DNA of 64,000 nucleotides, from positions 14,952 through 78,951 of the forward strand of contig JBAXEJ010000003.1 in NCBI GenBank assembly GCA_037140475.1, given 5' to 3'. The position numbers were made by a program, and so were the translations under genes. Position 1 is the first letter of the stretch; each line of letters opens with the position of its first letter. Below the pieces are notes generated by a model. It was not told where the DNA came from and did no database searches. It saw only the letters and a program-made list of their open reading frames with translations. Shown here one piece after another: positions 9,146-16,537 of the stretch. The DNA comes from PALSA-1006 sp037140475. Its GTDB lineage: Bacteria; Pseudomonadota; Gammaproteobacteria; Burkholderiales; Gallionellaceae.

Positions 9146-9733
9146 TTAGTGACTAGTGGCTAACAGTAACTTAATGTCCTGCACGATCAACTCTGCCGGT
9201 TGCTGATAGGGCGCGAGTAATACCGTTTTACCATTCGGCGAAATTAAATAAGTGCCGGCGGTGTGATCCATTGTGTAACTACCGCTCTTACTTTCATGTT
9301 TTTGATAAACCACACCAAAGGCTTTTGCCACCTGTTCGGTTGCGACTTTATCTCCAACCAGTCCCATGAACGCAGGATCAAATGCGGGAACATATTGCGC
9401 CAGCATCTCGCGCGTATCGCGCGCTGGGTCAATCGTCACAAACAACACCTGCATCTTGTCCGCCTCTTTATCTAGTAGGCGTTTTACCTGCGCCATATCG
9501 GCTAACGTCGTCGGGCACACATCCGGGCAGTGCGTATAGCCAAAAAACATCACCACCACCCTACCGCGATAATCCGCGAGGCTCACCGTCTTACCTGTTG
9601 CATCCTGCAAATGAAAATCTGCCTGAGCATACTTGGCCGAAACGTCACTCGCTTTAAAGGGCGAGGGCAGCGTCTGTTCGCACCCCGCTAAAAACAGATA
9701 GCCGAATATAATCAATATATTACGCAGTAACAT
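9146..9733 (-). CDS. SCO1/SenC family copper chaperone lipoprotein
   Basis: Membrane-anchored thioredoxin-fold protein that delivers copper to, or reduces, the CuA site of cytochrome oxidase. It has 195 residues. A lipoprotein signal (LFLAGC) places the anchor Cys near residue 18. The copper motif CPDVC (in GYTHCPDVCPT) and the distal His (TMDHTAG) are both present. It overlaps the end of the TauE/SafE-like gene by 14 bases. No oxidase subunit gene is in this window, so its partner oxidase is encoded elsewhere. Confidence 0.93.
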   Translation of the reverse strand: MLLRNILIIFGYLFLAGCEQTLPSPFKASDVSAKYAQADFHLQDATGKTVSLADYRGRVVVMFFGYTHCPDVCPTTLADMAQVKRLLDKEADKMQVLFVTIDPARDTREMLAQYVPAFDPAFMGLVGDKVATEQVAKAFGVVYQKHESKSGSYTMDHTAGTYLISPNGKTVLLAPYQQPAELIVQDIKLLLATSH

Positions 9734-10430
9734 GACACGCCCCCGTCCAGCCGTTTATGTAGAAGGTATAGCCCACTTTAATCAATCCATAAATGCCAAA
9801 ACTCGCCACCAGCGAACCCGCCACCAACCTCACGCGCGGCGACTGCACCCAGCCTTTTACCTTCTCCCAAAATAGACCAATTGCCAGTAGGTTGGGCAAG
9901 GTACCCAAACCAAACATCAGCATGATGAGCGCGCCCTGCATTGCACTGCCACTCGCCAAGGCGGTGAGCAACACGCTATACACCAAACCGCACGGTAGCC
10001 ACCCCCACAGCGCGCCCAATCCCAGTGCGCGCGGCACCGTATTCACGGGTAGCAAACGTGTCGTGTAAGGTTGCAATTTTTTCCACAAGCCGCCGCCTAA
10101 TTGTTCTAGCTTGCGCACTGCCCCCCACACTCCGGCGAGATACAACCCAAGCGCGATAAGCATCAAGCTCGACAATCCAAACAGCAGGTGCTGCAACGGC
10201 ACGGCATCGCGCATCAATAATCCTGCTTGACCGATCGCACCAACGAGTGCCCCCGCTACAGCGTAGCTGGCAATGCGTCCACCGCTATACGCCAAATGAA
10301 ACGGCCAGCGCGGCGAATCTTTGGGCACTTGCGCCGTGAAAATGCCAACGATACTGCCGCACATGCCGAGGCAATGCACCCCGCCAAGAAACCCCACCAA
10401 TAACACTGCAAACAAACTAAAGTCACTCAT
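9720..10430 (-). CDS. Sulfite exporter TauE/SafE family (UreH-like) membrane protein
   Basis: A 236-residue polytopic membrane protein with about six membrane segments. The N-terminal signature GGVHCLGMCGSIVG marks the CxxH/HCxxMCG subgroup often found beside cytochrome oxidase and copper-handling genes. Known subgroup members are linked to metal transport or oxidase maturation, not proven sulfite export. Its start overlaps the end of bioD by 8 bases and its end overlaps the SCO gene by 14 bases, so it is translationally coupled to both. The pairing with SCO suggests a role in copper supply to cytochrome oxidase (inference). Confidence 0.88.
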   Translation of the reverse strand: MSDFSLFAVLLVGFLGGVHCLGMCGSIVGIFTAQVPKDSPRWPFHLAYSGGRIASYAVAGALVGAIGQAGLLMRDAVPLQHLLFGLSSLMLIALGLYLAGVWGAVRKLEQLGGGLWKKLQPYTTRLLPVNTVPRALGLGALWGWLPCGLVYSVLLTALASGSAMQGALIMLMFGLGTLPNLLAIGLFWEKVKGWVQSPRVRLVAGSLVASFGIYGLIKVGYTFYINGWTGACHVTA

Positions 10431-11106
10431 GAATTTCTTCTTGCTGAATTAATAGTTCTAAACGTAAACAGGCAGCCGCTGCTGCCACATCCGGCTGCGC
10501 TTGATAAGGAATCACACCCAGTAGCGGCGCATCAAGCCGATCAATCAAAGTATCGATATTTTGTTGCAGAGCAGGCATGCTGGCATCCAACACATTCGCC
10601 ACCCACCCTACGCATTCTAATTGGTAACTCTCAATCACTTTCAACGTCAGCAACGCGTGATTCAAACACCCCAAGCGCATGCCCACGACCAGAATGACGG
10701 GTAACGCCATATGCTGCGCCAGCGTAGCGGTATCTTCTATTTCATTCAAAGGCACCAGAAAACCACCAACCCCTTCGACAATGACCTCGTCCGCTTGCCC
10801 CTTCAACTCGTGAAAGGAAGTGAGAATGCGCGCCATCTCAATATGCACGCCAGTATTCCGTGCCGCGATATGCGGTGCAATCGAAGGCACAAAACAGTAC
10901 GGATTGATCTGGCCGTAGGTCGCCAACACATTACTGGCCGCGCGTAACTGCAAGGCATCTTCATTATGATCATGTTCATCACACCCCGCCGCCACCGGTT
11001 TAAAACCTACTACGCGCTTACCTTGTGCGGCAAAGCTATGCAGTAACGCACAACTCACCAATGTTTTGCCAACCCCTGTATCGGTTCCGGTAATGAAGTA
11101 ACTCAT
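10423..11106 (-). CDS. bioD: Dethiobiotin synthetase
   Basis: ATP-dependent ring closure of 7,8-diaminopelargonate with CO2, the penultimate step of biotin synthesis. It has 227 residues from ATG 11106 (MSYFITGTDTGVGKT), with the P-loop at residues 7-15. VGFKPVAAGC, EGVGGFLVPL and the downstream GWVANVL are also typical. An upstream in-frame start at 11169 would add residues not found in the family and run into bioC. The chosen ATG overlaps the bioC stop in an ATGA arrangement. The protein contains all expected catalytic regions. Confidence 0.95.
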   Translation of the reverse strand: MSYFITGTDTGVGKTLVSCALLHSFAAQGKRVVGFKPVAAGCDEHDHNEDALQLRAASNVLATYGQINPYCFVPSIAPHIAARNTGVHIEMARILTSFHELKGQADEVIVEGVGGFLVPLNEIEDTATLAQHMALPVILVVGMRLGCLNHALLTLKVIESYQLECVGWVANVLDASMPALQQNIDTLIDRLDAPLLGVIPYQAQPDVAAAAACLRLELLIQQEEIHE

Positions 11107-11987
11107 AGCTTGAAATCCGTTTTCACAATCGCTCGTCCATCTTGAGATGTTTTTGGCATTGGCTTCCACGCATGGCCGTAAATAATTTCAAAGGTCGCCG
11201 GCAACTTTCCATCGCGGCGCAGCGTTTCATAATTTTCAATCACGCGTTGCCAAACCGCCTTGCCCATCATGCCCGTGCCACGTCCCGCCGTCGCGTTATT
11301 GGCGCCGATACTTTTTAAATCTTGCATCACCGCACGTACATCATTGTAAGTTAGTGTCAACCTTTCCATCTCCATCACTGGGTCAGCAAAACCCGCCGCC
11401 ACCAACATATCCCCCACATCGTGCAAATCGACAAAACGATTAACGTGGCTGTAGCCATCGACATCTTTAAAGGCGATGCGCAACTCTTGCAGCGTATCTA
11501 CACCAAAGCTAGAGAACATCAATAATCCATCGTGTTGTAACACGCGGTGTAGCTCAACAAACGTCGCGGGTAGATCGTTGCACCATTGCAAAGCAAGGTT
11601 AGACCACACCATATCGATGCTATTCGCTGCAAGCGGTAGTGCTTCAACATCCGCACAAATAAAGTTTTCGCGTTTACCCTCGAATATTTTTTTCCACCAG
11701 CTTGAAGTACCACGCGCGCTTTGCAACATGCCAATCGCTATGTCGAGCGCAGTCACCTCGGCAGTGGTATAGCGCTCGCTCAACTGGCGTGTACCCCAAC
11801 CCGTACCGCTGCCCACATCTAAAATACGCGCGGGCTTTTGTTTGATGCAGTCGAGCTTTTCCAACATGCGGATGCACACCTCGCGTTGTAGCACCGCAGC
11901 GGCATCATAGTTTTGCGCGGCGCGACTAAACGCGCGGCGCACTTGCTTTTTGTCTATTTCAAATTCGTTCATCATATTTTTTGACAT
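11103..11987 (-). CDS. bioC: Malonyl-ACP O-methyltransferase BioC
   Basis: SAM-dependent methyltransferase that caps malonyl-ACP so that fatty-acid synthesis can build the pimeloyl chain. Motif I is ILDVGSGTGWGTRQLSERY, with ALDIA as motif II and the post-motif MVWSNLALQWC. The N-terminal IDKKQVRRAFSRAAQNYDAAAVLQ is the usual BioC opening. The start is ambiguous: ATGs at 11987, 11975 and 11972 are all possible and none has a strong ribosome site. Starting at 11987 gives 294 residues. It pairs functionally with bioH downstream in the pathway. It ends in an ATGA overlap with bioD. Confidence 0.93.
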   Translation of the reverse strand: MSKNMMNEFEIDKKQVRRAFSRAAQNYDAAAVLQREVCIRMLEKLDCIKQKPARILDVGSGTGWGTRQLSERYTTAEVTALDIAIGMLQSARGTSSWWKKIFEGKRENFICADVEALPLAANSIDMVWSNLALQWCNDLPATFVELHRVLQHDGLLMFSSFGVDTLQELRIAFKDVDGYSHVNRFVDLHDVGDMLVAAGFADPVMEMERLTLTYNDVRAVMQDLKSIGANNATAGRGTGMMGKAVWQRVIENYETLRRDGKLPATFEIIYGHAWKPMPKTSQDGRAIVKTDFKL

Positions 11988-11997
11988 CGCAAACGGG

Positions 11998-12144
11998 CTA
12001 GCGCAAAAAACCCAGCTCAAAAACTTGCGGGCGTAATTTATCGCTCAAGCCTTTGGTGTAGCCCTTGAGACCTAACGCCTTTATGTAGGCGTCTTTAACG
12101 TCTTCTTCGCTACGGGCTTGTTGCAGTTGGATGTAGAGGCTCAT
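11998..12144 (-). pseudogene. 48-residue ORF resembling the N-terminus of a restriction-modification protein (remnant)
   Basis: Reads MSLYIQLQQARSEEDVKDAY followed by IKALGLKGYTKGLSDKL and ends ELGFLR. The opening (xLxxARSEEDVKDAYIKALxLKxYTK) is reminiscent of the N-terminus of large Eco57I-like restriction/methylase proteins. Here the frame stops after 48 codons, just before bioC. I infer a remnant from an earlier insertion rather than a functional gene. It lies between the Fic module and bioC, so this gap may have been a repeated landing site. A short, expressed protein cannot be ruled out. Confidence 0.4.
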
Positions 12145-12190
12145 AGTTTTTTGTTTCTCAACTTTGTCCACGTCTGGCAATACATCTCTA

Positions 12191-12817
12191 TCATTGATCT
12201 AACTTACTAAGCCCGCGAAAAATTATCTGACTTAGTTTTTCGTGATTAGCTTGCTGCACGCAGGCAATGGAAGCCTGAATGTAGGCATTCAGCGGCTGAC
12301 CCTGTAGTGCTTGGCTATAGTCAATCGGCGCATAACCATTAGCAACGGCAATAAGGTCAAAGAATAATCGGGTGATGCGTCCGTTGAGTTCGTAGAAAGG
12401 ATGCAGGGCAATCAATTCGGACTGATAAAACGCCAGTCGCTCGGCAAACTTTGCCGGTTGCCAAGCATTACTTTGATGTAGGAAATCTTCTTCCAATTGG
12501 CGAAAGATACGCCGTGATTCTTGTTCTAGGTAGGCTGCACGACAAAACAGAGAGCCACCTTTACTCATATCCACTGTGCGGTAAACGCCAGCCCACTCGT
12601 AAAGAGTTTCAAAAGTTCTTTGATGTAAAGATTTGAAGTACGCCTCATCGAAGCGGGTCGCGAATTCGCATTCGACGATAAAGGTTTGGTATGCCTGTTG
12701 CAACAAAGTCTCTTCAACTTCTTGCAGAAGTTCCGGCTCGGCTATCCCCAAGCGATTTTTGGGAATGTCGCTACCGGAAATGTAGATATCACTTTCGTTG
12801 AACTGATACTTGGACAC
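12191..12817 (-). CDS. Fic-domain protein (FicT-type toxin, AMPylator)
   Basis: Fic enzymes transfer AMP (or other nucleotide moieties) to target hydroxyls. The Fic core is visible: YEWAGVYRTVDMSKGG at ~73-88 and the active-site loop HPFYELNGR at 139-147. The catalytic His and the NGR end are kept, but the usual Gly after Glu is Leu. I set the start at GTG 12817 (VSKYQFNESDIYISG), giving 208 residues; an in-frame upstream start at 12886 would add a tail lying almost entirely within the antitoxin gene. The GTG lies inside the 3' end of the small upstream gene (29-base overlap), typical of toxin-antitoxin coupling. The pair interrupts the biotin operon between bioH and bioC. Confidence 0.88.
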   Translation of the reverse strand: MSKYQFNESDIYISGSDIPKNRLGIAEPELLQEVEETLLQQAYQTFIVECEFATRFDEAYFKSLHQRTFETLYEWAGVYRTVDMSKGGSLFCRAAYLEQESRRIFRQLEEDFLHQSNAWQPAKFAERLAFYQSELIALHPFYELNGRITRLFFDLIAVANGYAPIDYSQALQGQPLNAYIQASIACVQQANHEKLSQIIFRGLSKLDQ

Positions 12818-12947
12818 GGTGCTGTTCCATGAGTGCTTTGACCTGCTCTTTAATTGCGACAGATTGCGATGGCTTATAGCCTTCAATCTGCATTGAGGTC
12901 TGAACAGCTTGGCTGATCTTTTTACTCAGGCTGGCAGTGAGTTGCAT
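12789..12947 (-). CDS. Small Fic antitoxin (VbhA/FicA-like), 52 residues
   Basis: A small gene just upstream of and overlapping the Fic gene. It begins MQLTASLSKKISQAVQTSMQ and continues IEGYKPSQSV, ending VSVQRK. It contains SMQIEG, which fits the known Fic inhibitory motif (S/T)xxxE(G/N); in VbhA-type antitoxins the motif Glu blocks ATP gamma-phosphate positioning. ATG 12947 has GGAG nine bases upstream. An ATG five bases earlier is in another frame. That motif, its length and its position make this a class I Fic antitoxin with good confidence, though overall similarity could not be tested here. Confidence 0.78.
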   Translation of the reverse strand: MQLTASLSKKISQAVQTSMQIEGYKPSQSVAIKEQVKALMEQHRVQVSVQRK

Positions 12948-12985
12948 TGCATTTTTCTCCGCAGAAATAAGATATCAAAGTTGCG

Positions 12986-12991
12986 ATTATA
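12986..12991 (-). promoter_or_regulatory. Candidate -10 box for the Fic antitoxin-toxin unit
   Basis: A perfect TATAAT (minus strand) lies 38 bases upstream of the antitoxin ATG. No good -35 hexamer is seen at 16-18 bases, so it would be activator-dependent or weak. If used, the toxin module and bioC/bioD could be transcribed apart from bioB. Confidence 0.4.
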
Positions 12992-13021
12992 TGATGTACC
13001 GACAGTCATTGAGCCATTACC

Positions 13022-13864
13022 TTAAGCTAAAAAGCGCCTAACTGACTCCACAAATAAATCAGGATGCGATAAAAACGGCGCGTGCGCTGCGCCTTTTATT
13101 ACTTCAAGTTTTGCGCTCGGCATCACCTGCGCCATGTATTGCGATGCTTCTGGCGGCGTGAGTTTATCGCGTTCTCCCGCGATGATGAGTGTCGGCACGT
13201 TGATTAGCGGCAACTCACTACGCAGATCAACATCGCGCAGAATATTTAATCCTGCACGCAGCGCATTCATATCGGGCTCACCCCGCGCAAAAAGACGCTC
13301 ACGCAGCAAAAGCAAAAGCTCGCGCTCATTTTCACTGCCACGCAACTGCAAGGAAACGAAACGACGCAAGGTAGCCGCATGATTTTGCTCAAGTTCCTCA
13401 GCAAATTTTTCCAACACCTCCGTAGCCATGCCCCATTGCCAGTCATCGCGTTGCGTAAAGCACGGCGTACTTGCCACCAAAATGAGCCTTTTTACTTGTT
13501 CGGGTTTACTTGCTGCCCAACGTAAAGCAATCTGCCCGCCCAACGACCAACCGCATACATCCACTGCCTCATCAAATTGGGCAGCAATATCCTCAACAAT
13601 GGAATCCAAGGGGTCTTGTCCCCTCTCCCGCTGGCGGGAGAGGGTTAGGGAGAGGGCTTGCTGCATACATCCCTCTCCCCCAGCCCCTCTCCCGCCAGCG
13701 GGAGAGGGGAGGCTAAAACCATACCCCGGCAAATCAACACAGTGCACACAATGCTCTGCCGCTAATTTTTGCGCCACATCAGACCACACGCCGCCGTGCA
13801 TTCCCCATCCGTGCAATAGCACCAATGGCGCACCACTACCTATTTTTTCAACATGCAAGCTCAT
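13022..13864 (-). CDS. bioH: Pimeloyl-ACP methyl ester carboxylesterase BioH with in-frame repeat insertion
   Basis: Alpha/beta hydrolase that demethylates pimeloyl-ACP methyl ester, ending the BioC-capped chain. Family features are the oxyanion HGWGMHGGVWS, nucleophile elbow CGWSLGGQ, late Asp (IAGERDKLTPP) and final His (GAAHAPFL). The protein is 280 residues, about 25 longer than typical. The excess lies between GYGFS and LDSIVEDIAAQ, where a REP-like inverted repeat (13620-13709) is read through in frame as LPSPAGGRGAGG... and LSLTLSRQRERGQ. This insertion follows the DLPG loop and precedes the nucleophile elbow, outside the core strands, so activity may survive. ATG 13864 is preferred to a TTG at 13876; it overlaps the bioF end by 17 bases. 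Confidence 0.93.
   Translation of the reverse strand: MSLHVEKIGSGAPLVLLHGWGMHGGVWSDVAQKLAAEHCVHCVDLPGYGFSLPSPAGGRGAGGEGCMQQALSLTLSRQRERGQDPLDSIVEDIAAQFDEAVDVCGWSLGGQIALRWAASKPEQVKRLILVASTPCFTQRDDWQWGMATEVLEKFAEELEQNHAATLRRFVSLQLRGSENERELLLLLRERLFARGEPDMNALRAGLNILRDVDLRSELPLINVPTLIIAGERDKLTPPEASQYMAQVMPSAKLEVIKGAAHAPFLSHPDLFVESVRRFLA
13620..13709. repeat. REP-like inverted repeat (CCCTCTCCC family) inside bioH
   Basis: Two ~38-base arms, each itself containing a CTCTCCCGCTGGCGGGAGAG palindrome, are inverted around about 13 bases (CTTGCTGCATACA). This family is usually intergenic in proteobacterial genomes. Here it sits inside coding sequence without breaking the frame. Confidence 0.9.
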
Positions 13865-15002
13865 GCAAGGCGCCAATTAATTGATCAACATCGGCCGCGG
13901 TGTGTGCTGCCGATAAGGTGATACGCAAACGCGCGGTGTCTTGTGGCACGGTAGGCGGACGAATCGCCGCCACCCAAATGCCGTGCTTGCGCAAGTCTTC
14001 GCTTAACGCCAGCGCTTGCTTACTGTCGCCGATGAGTAGTGGTTGTATCGCCGTAGAGGATGGCATGAGTTTCCAAGGTAGCTCTGCCAGCCCGTGGTGC
14101 AATTGTGCAATTAATTTTTTCAGGTGCTCGCGTAGTGCGTCACCTTTCGCAATCAACTGCAAACTTTTAGATACTGTAACTGACAACGCTGGCGGCGAGG
14201 CCGTGGTGTAAACATAGCTGTGCGCATGATTAATAAGGGTGTCGATCACCACTTTTTCTGCCGCGACAAACGCGCCAGAAACGCCCGCCGCCTTGCCCAG
14301 CGTCGCCATATAAATAATGCGTGGTGAGCTAATACCAAAGTGAGACATGGAGCCGCGCCCCTGTTCACCTAATACACCAAAACCGTGCGCATCATCCACA
14401 TACAGCCATGCGTCATATTGCTCGCACAGCGCTAGCAATTCCGCCAAGGGTGCGATGTCACCATCCATGCTGAACACGGCATCAGTAATGATTAGCCTGC
14501 GGCCTTTGTCCGTCTGCGAAAGCAGTTGTTTTAGTTGCGCCAAATCGCCATGCCGATAGCGCTTCATCTCGGCGCGCGATAACAACATGGCATCGTTCAG
14601 TGAAGCGTGATTGAGTTTGTCGGCGAATACCGTATCACCCTTGCCCACCAACGCTTGTACCACGCCGACATTCGCCATGTAGCCCGTTGAAAACAAGATG
14701 GACGCTGGTTTCTCAATAAATTCAGATAGTTGCAACTCAAGCGCGTGATGCGGCAAAAAATGTCCATTCACTAAATGTGCAGCACCAGAACCCACGCCCC
14801 ACTGCAGCGCGCCCTGCTGCAAGGCAGCGATAAGCTGAGGATGATTGGCGAGCCCGAGGTAATCGTTGCTACTGAAAGCCAGATAGGGTTTGCCGTCTAC
14901 GATGATGTGCGGAGTTTGCGGAGTAGCGAGCGTGCGGCGGCTACGCAAGAGGCCAACGGAGGCACGTTCTGCGAGTTCTGTTTGTAATGAAGAAAATATC
15001 AC
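13848..15002 (-). CDS. bioF: 8-amino-7-oxononanoate synthase
   Basis: PLP enzyme that condenses pimeloyl-ACP with alanine, the first ring-assembly step. It has 384 residues. Features are FSSNDYLGLANHP, GSGAAHLVNGH, VDDAHGFGVLG and the PLP-lysine segment MATLGKAAGVSGAF. Start is GTG 15002, which overlaps the stop of the upstream DUF559 gene as GTGA. This overlap, and a normal-length N-terminus, support the start. It lies between the DUF559 gene and bioH, all overlapping, so all are translated from one transcript. Confidence 0.95.
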   Translation of the reverse strand: MIFSSLQTELAERASVGLLRSRRTLATPQTPHIIVDGKPYLAFSSNDYLGLANHPQLIAALQQGALQWGVGSGAAHLVNGHFLPHHALELQLSEFIEKPASILFSTGYMANVGVVQALVGKGDTVFADKLNHASLNDAMLLSRAEMKRYRHGDLAQLKQLLSQTDKGRRLIITDAVFSMDGDIAPLAELLALCEQYDAWLYVDDAHGFGVLGEQGRGSMSHFGISSPRIIYMATLGKAAGVSGAFVAAEKVVIDTLINHAHSYVYTTASPPALSVTVSKSLQLIAKGDALREHLKKLIAQLHHGLAELPWKLMPSSTAIQPLLIGDSKQALALSEDLRKHGIWVAAIRPPTVPQDTARLRITLSAAHTAADVDQLIGALHELAC

Positions 15003-15505
15003 TTCAAGCGCTCAATTAAATCAGCGTAAATGCCATCAATATTATTTAGTACATCTCGATTGTCGTATCGAAAGATGGTTAGCCCGTGCAATTGCAGCAA
15101 AGCAGTGCGCCTCTCGTCATATTCGATTTGCACTGCGTGACTGTCGCCATCAATCTCGATAGCCCAACTCAACTCCGCGCAATAAAAATCAACGATAAAA
15201 TTATTGATAGGTTTCTGACGCGTAAATTTATAGTTCGAAAATTGATGCCGACTCAATATTTCTCGCCACATTTTTTGTTCTGCGGGTGTCGGATTTTTGC
15301 GATTTTCTCTTGCTAGCACAGTGAGCTTTTTATCATAAGGTAAAAAAGCTAACCCCTCCCGGCCTCCCCTTATCAGGGGAGGAGTTCGGGCACAATAAGC
15401 AGTAGCGTCACCCCCCCTGACAAGGGGGGGTTGAGGGGGGTAAAGATTTTGCTTTTCGGCTACCAAAAACAACTCAGTGTTTATCCGCAAACGGATACAT
15501 CCCAA
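14999..15505 (-). CDS. DUF559 / endonuclease-domain protein
   Basis: The C-terminal ~115 residues are a DUF559 domain, a restriction-endonuclease/Vsr-like fold: NPTPAEQKMWREIL, FTRQKPINNFIVDFYC, AIEIDGDSH and IFRYDNRDVLNNIDGI. The Asp/Glu-x-Asp cluster matches the family pattern; function in vivo is unknown. The N-terminal ~50 residues (PPQPPLVRGG, TPPLIRGGREG) are merely a repeat translated in frame. Start is uncertain: the open frame begins at TTG 15505, inside bioB, and no convincing ATG precedes the domain. It sits between bioB and bioF, overlapping both. Confidence 0.75.
   Translation of the reverse strand: MGCIRLRINTELFLVAEKQNLYPPQPPLVRGGDATAYCARTPPLIRGGREGLAFLPYDKKLTVLARENRKNPTPAEQKMWREILSRHQFSNYKFTRQKPINNFIVDFYCAELSWAIEIDGDSHAVQIEYDERRTALLQLHGLTIFRYDNRDVLNNIDGIYADLIERLK
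15353..15440. repeat. CCCCTCCC/GGGGAGG inverted repeat at the start of the DUF559 gene
   Basis: Two diverged arms (cores CTCCCCTTATCAGGGGAG and CCCCCCTGACAAGGGGGG) are inverted about 24 bases apart. It is translated as PPLVRGG and TPPLIRGGREG. This type of repeat is often seen beside DUF559 genes (recollection of annotated genomes, not checked here). Confidence 0.8.
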
Positions 15506-16472
15506 GCTTGTCCATCAACGCCCGATCACGTTCGACTTCCGGATTGCCAGTGGTCAGCAATTGCTCGCCGTAAAAAATAGAATTCGCGCCTGCCAAGAAA
15601 CACAGCGCTTGCACGGCATCCGACATTTGCTGACGACCCGCAGACAAACGCACACGCGCAGTCGGCATGGTGATGCGCGCGACGGCAATGGTGCGCACAA
15701 AATCTAGCGGGTCGATGTCTTCTGTTTGCGCCAACGGTGTACCTTCGACCTTCACCAAATTATTGATCGGCACGCTTTCAGGGTAAGGATTCATGTTCGC
15801 CAGCTGTGCCACTAGCCCCGCACGCTGCGTAAGATTTTCGCCCATGCCTACGATGCCGCCGCTGCACACATGCATGCCGGCTTTGCGCACACGCTCAAGC
15901 GTATCGAGCCGATCTTGGTAATCGCGGGTGCTGATAATGTCGCCATAAAATTCTGGCGAAGTATCTAGGTTGTGGTTGTAGTAATCCAAACCTGCTACAC
16001 GCAGTTGCTCGGTCTGTTCATCGTTCAACATGCCCAAGGTGGCGCAGGTTTCCATGCCTAAGCCACGCACGGCCTTCACCATTTCCACCACGCTTGCCAT
16101 ATCTTCTTTGCTGGGTTCGCGCCATGCAGCGCCCATGCAAAAGCGATCTGCACCCGCCTCTTGAGCCGCTTTGGCAGCCTTAACCACTTCACTAACTTCC
16201 AGCATTTTACGATTCTCTACACCGGCATCGTGAAAGGCGGATTGTGGACAGTAGCCACAATCTTCTGAGCAACCGCCTGTCTTAATCGATAGCAAAGTAG
16301 AGAGCTGCACGGAATTTGGATCAAAGTGCTCACGATGAATTTGTTGCGCTTGGTACATCAGGTCAGCAAAAGGCAATTTAAACAGCGCCTCAACCTCGGC
16401 GACAGACCAGCGTTGCTCAGCAGATTTTGTTTCTAAAGTAGGGCGATATAACTTTACGGCTTGGGTTTGCAT
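15474..16472 (-). CDS. bioB: Biotin synthase
   Basis: Radical-SAM enzyme that inserts sulfur into dethiobiotin. It has 332 residues. The radical SAM cluster is GGCSEDCGYCPQS (CxxxCxxC). YYNHNLDTS, the conserved CSGGIVGMGE and the auxiliary-cluster region RLSAGRQQMSD are present. It is the first gene of the minus-strand biotin operon, facing comF across a 65-base divergent gap. I see no clear BirA box in that gap. The last 32 bases overlap the DUF559 frame. Confidence 0.97.
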   Translation of the reverse strand: MQTQAVKLYRPTLETKSAEQRWSVAEVEALFKLPFADLMYQAQQIHREHFDPNSVQLSTLLSIKTGGCSEDCGYCPQSAFHDAGVENRKMLEVSEVVKAAKAAQEAGADRFCMGAAWREPSKEDMASVVEMVKAVRGLGMETCATLGMLNDEQTEQLRVAGLDYYNHNLDTSPEFYGDIISTRDYQDRLDTLERVRKAGMHVCSGGIVGMGENLTQRAGLVAQLANMNPYPESVPINNLVKVEGTPLAQTEDIDPLDFVRTIAVARITMPTARVRLSAGRQQMSDAVQALCFLAGANSIFYGEQLLTTGNPEVERDRALMDKLGMYPFADKH

Positions 16473-16537
16473 GGCAGAATAGTCAGAAAATTAAACAAAC
16501 GGCATCTTCGATTAAACCACCCTAACTGTCAATTTCA

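Noticed and set aside
13620..13709. Frameshift or pseudogene status for bioH
   Set aside because: The repeat length keeps the frame, no stop is introduced and all catalytic motifs are intact.
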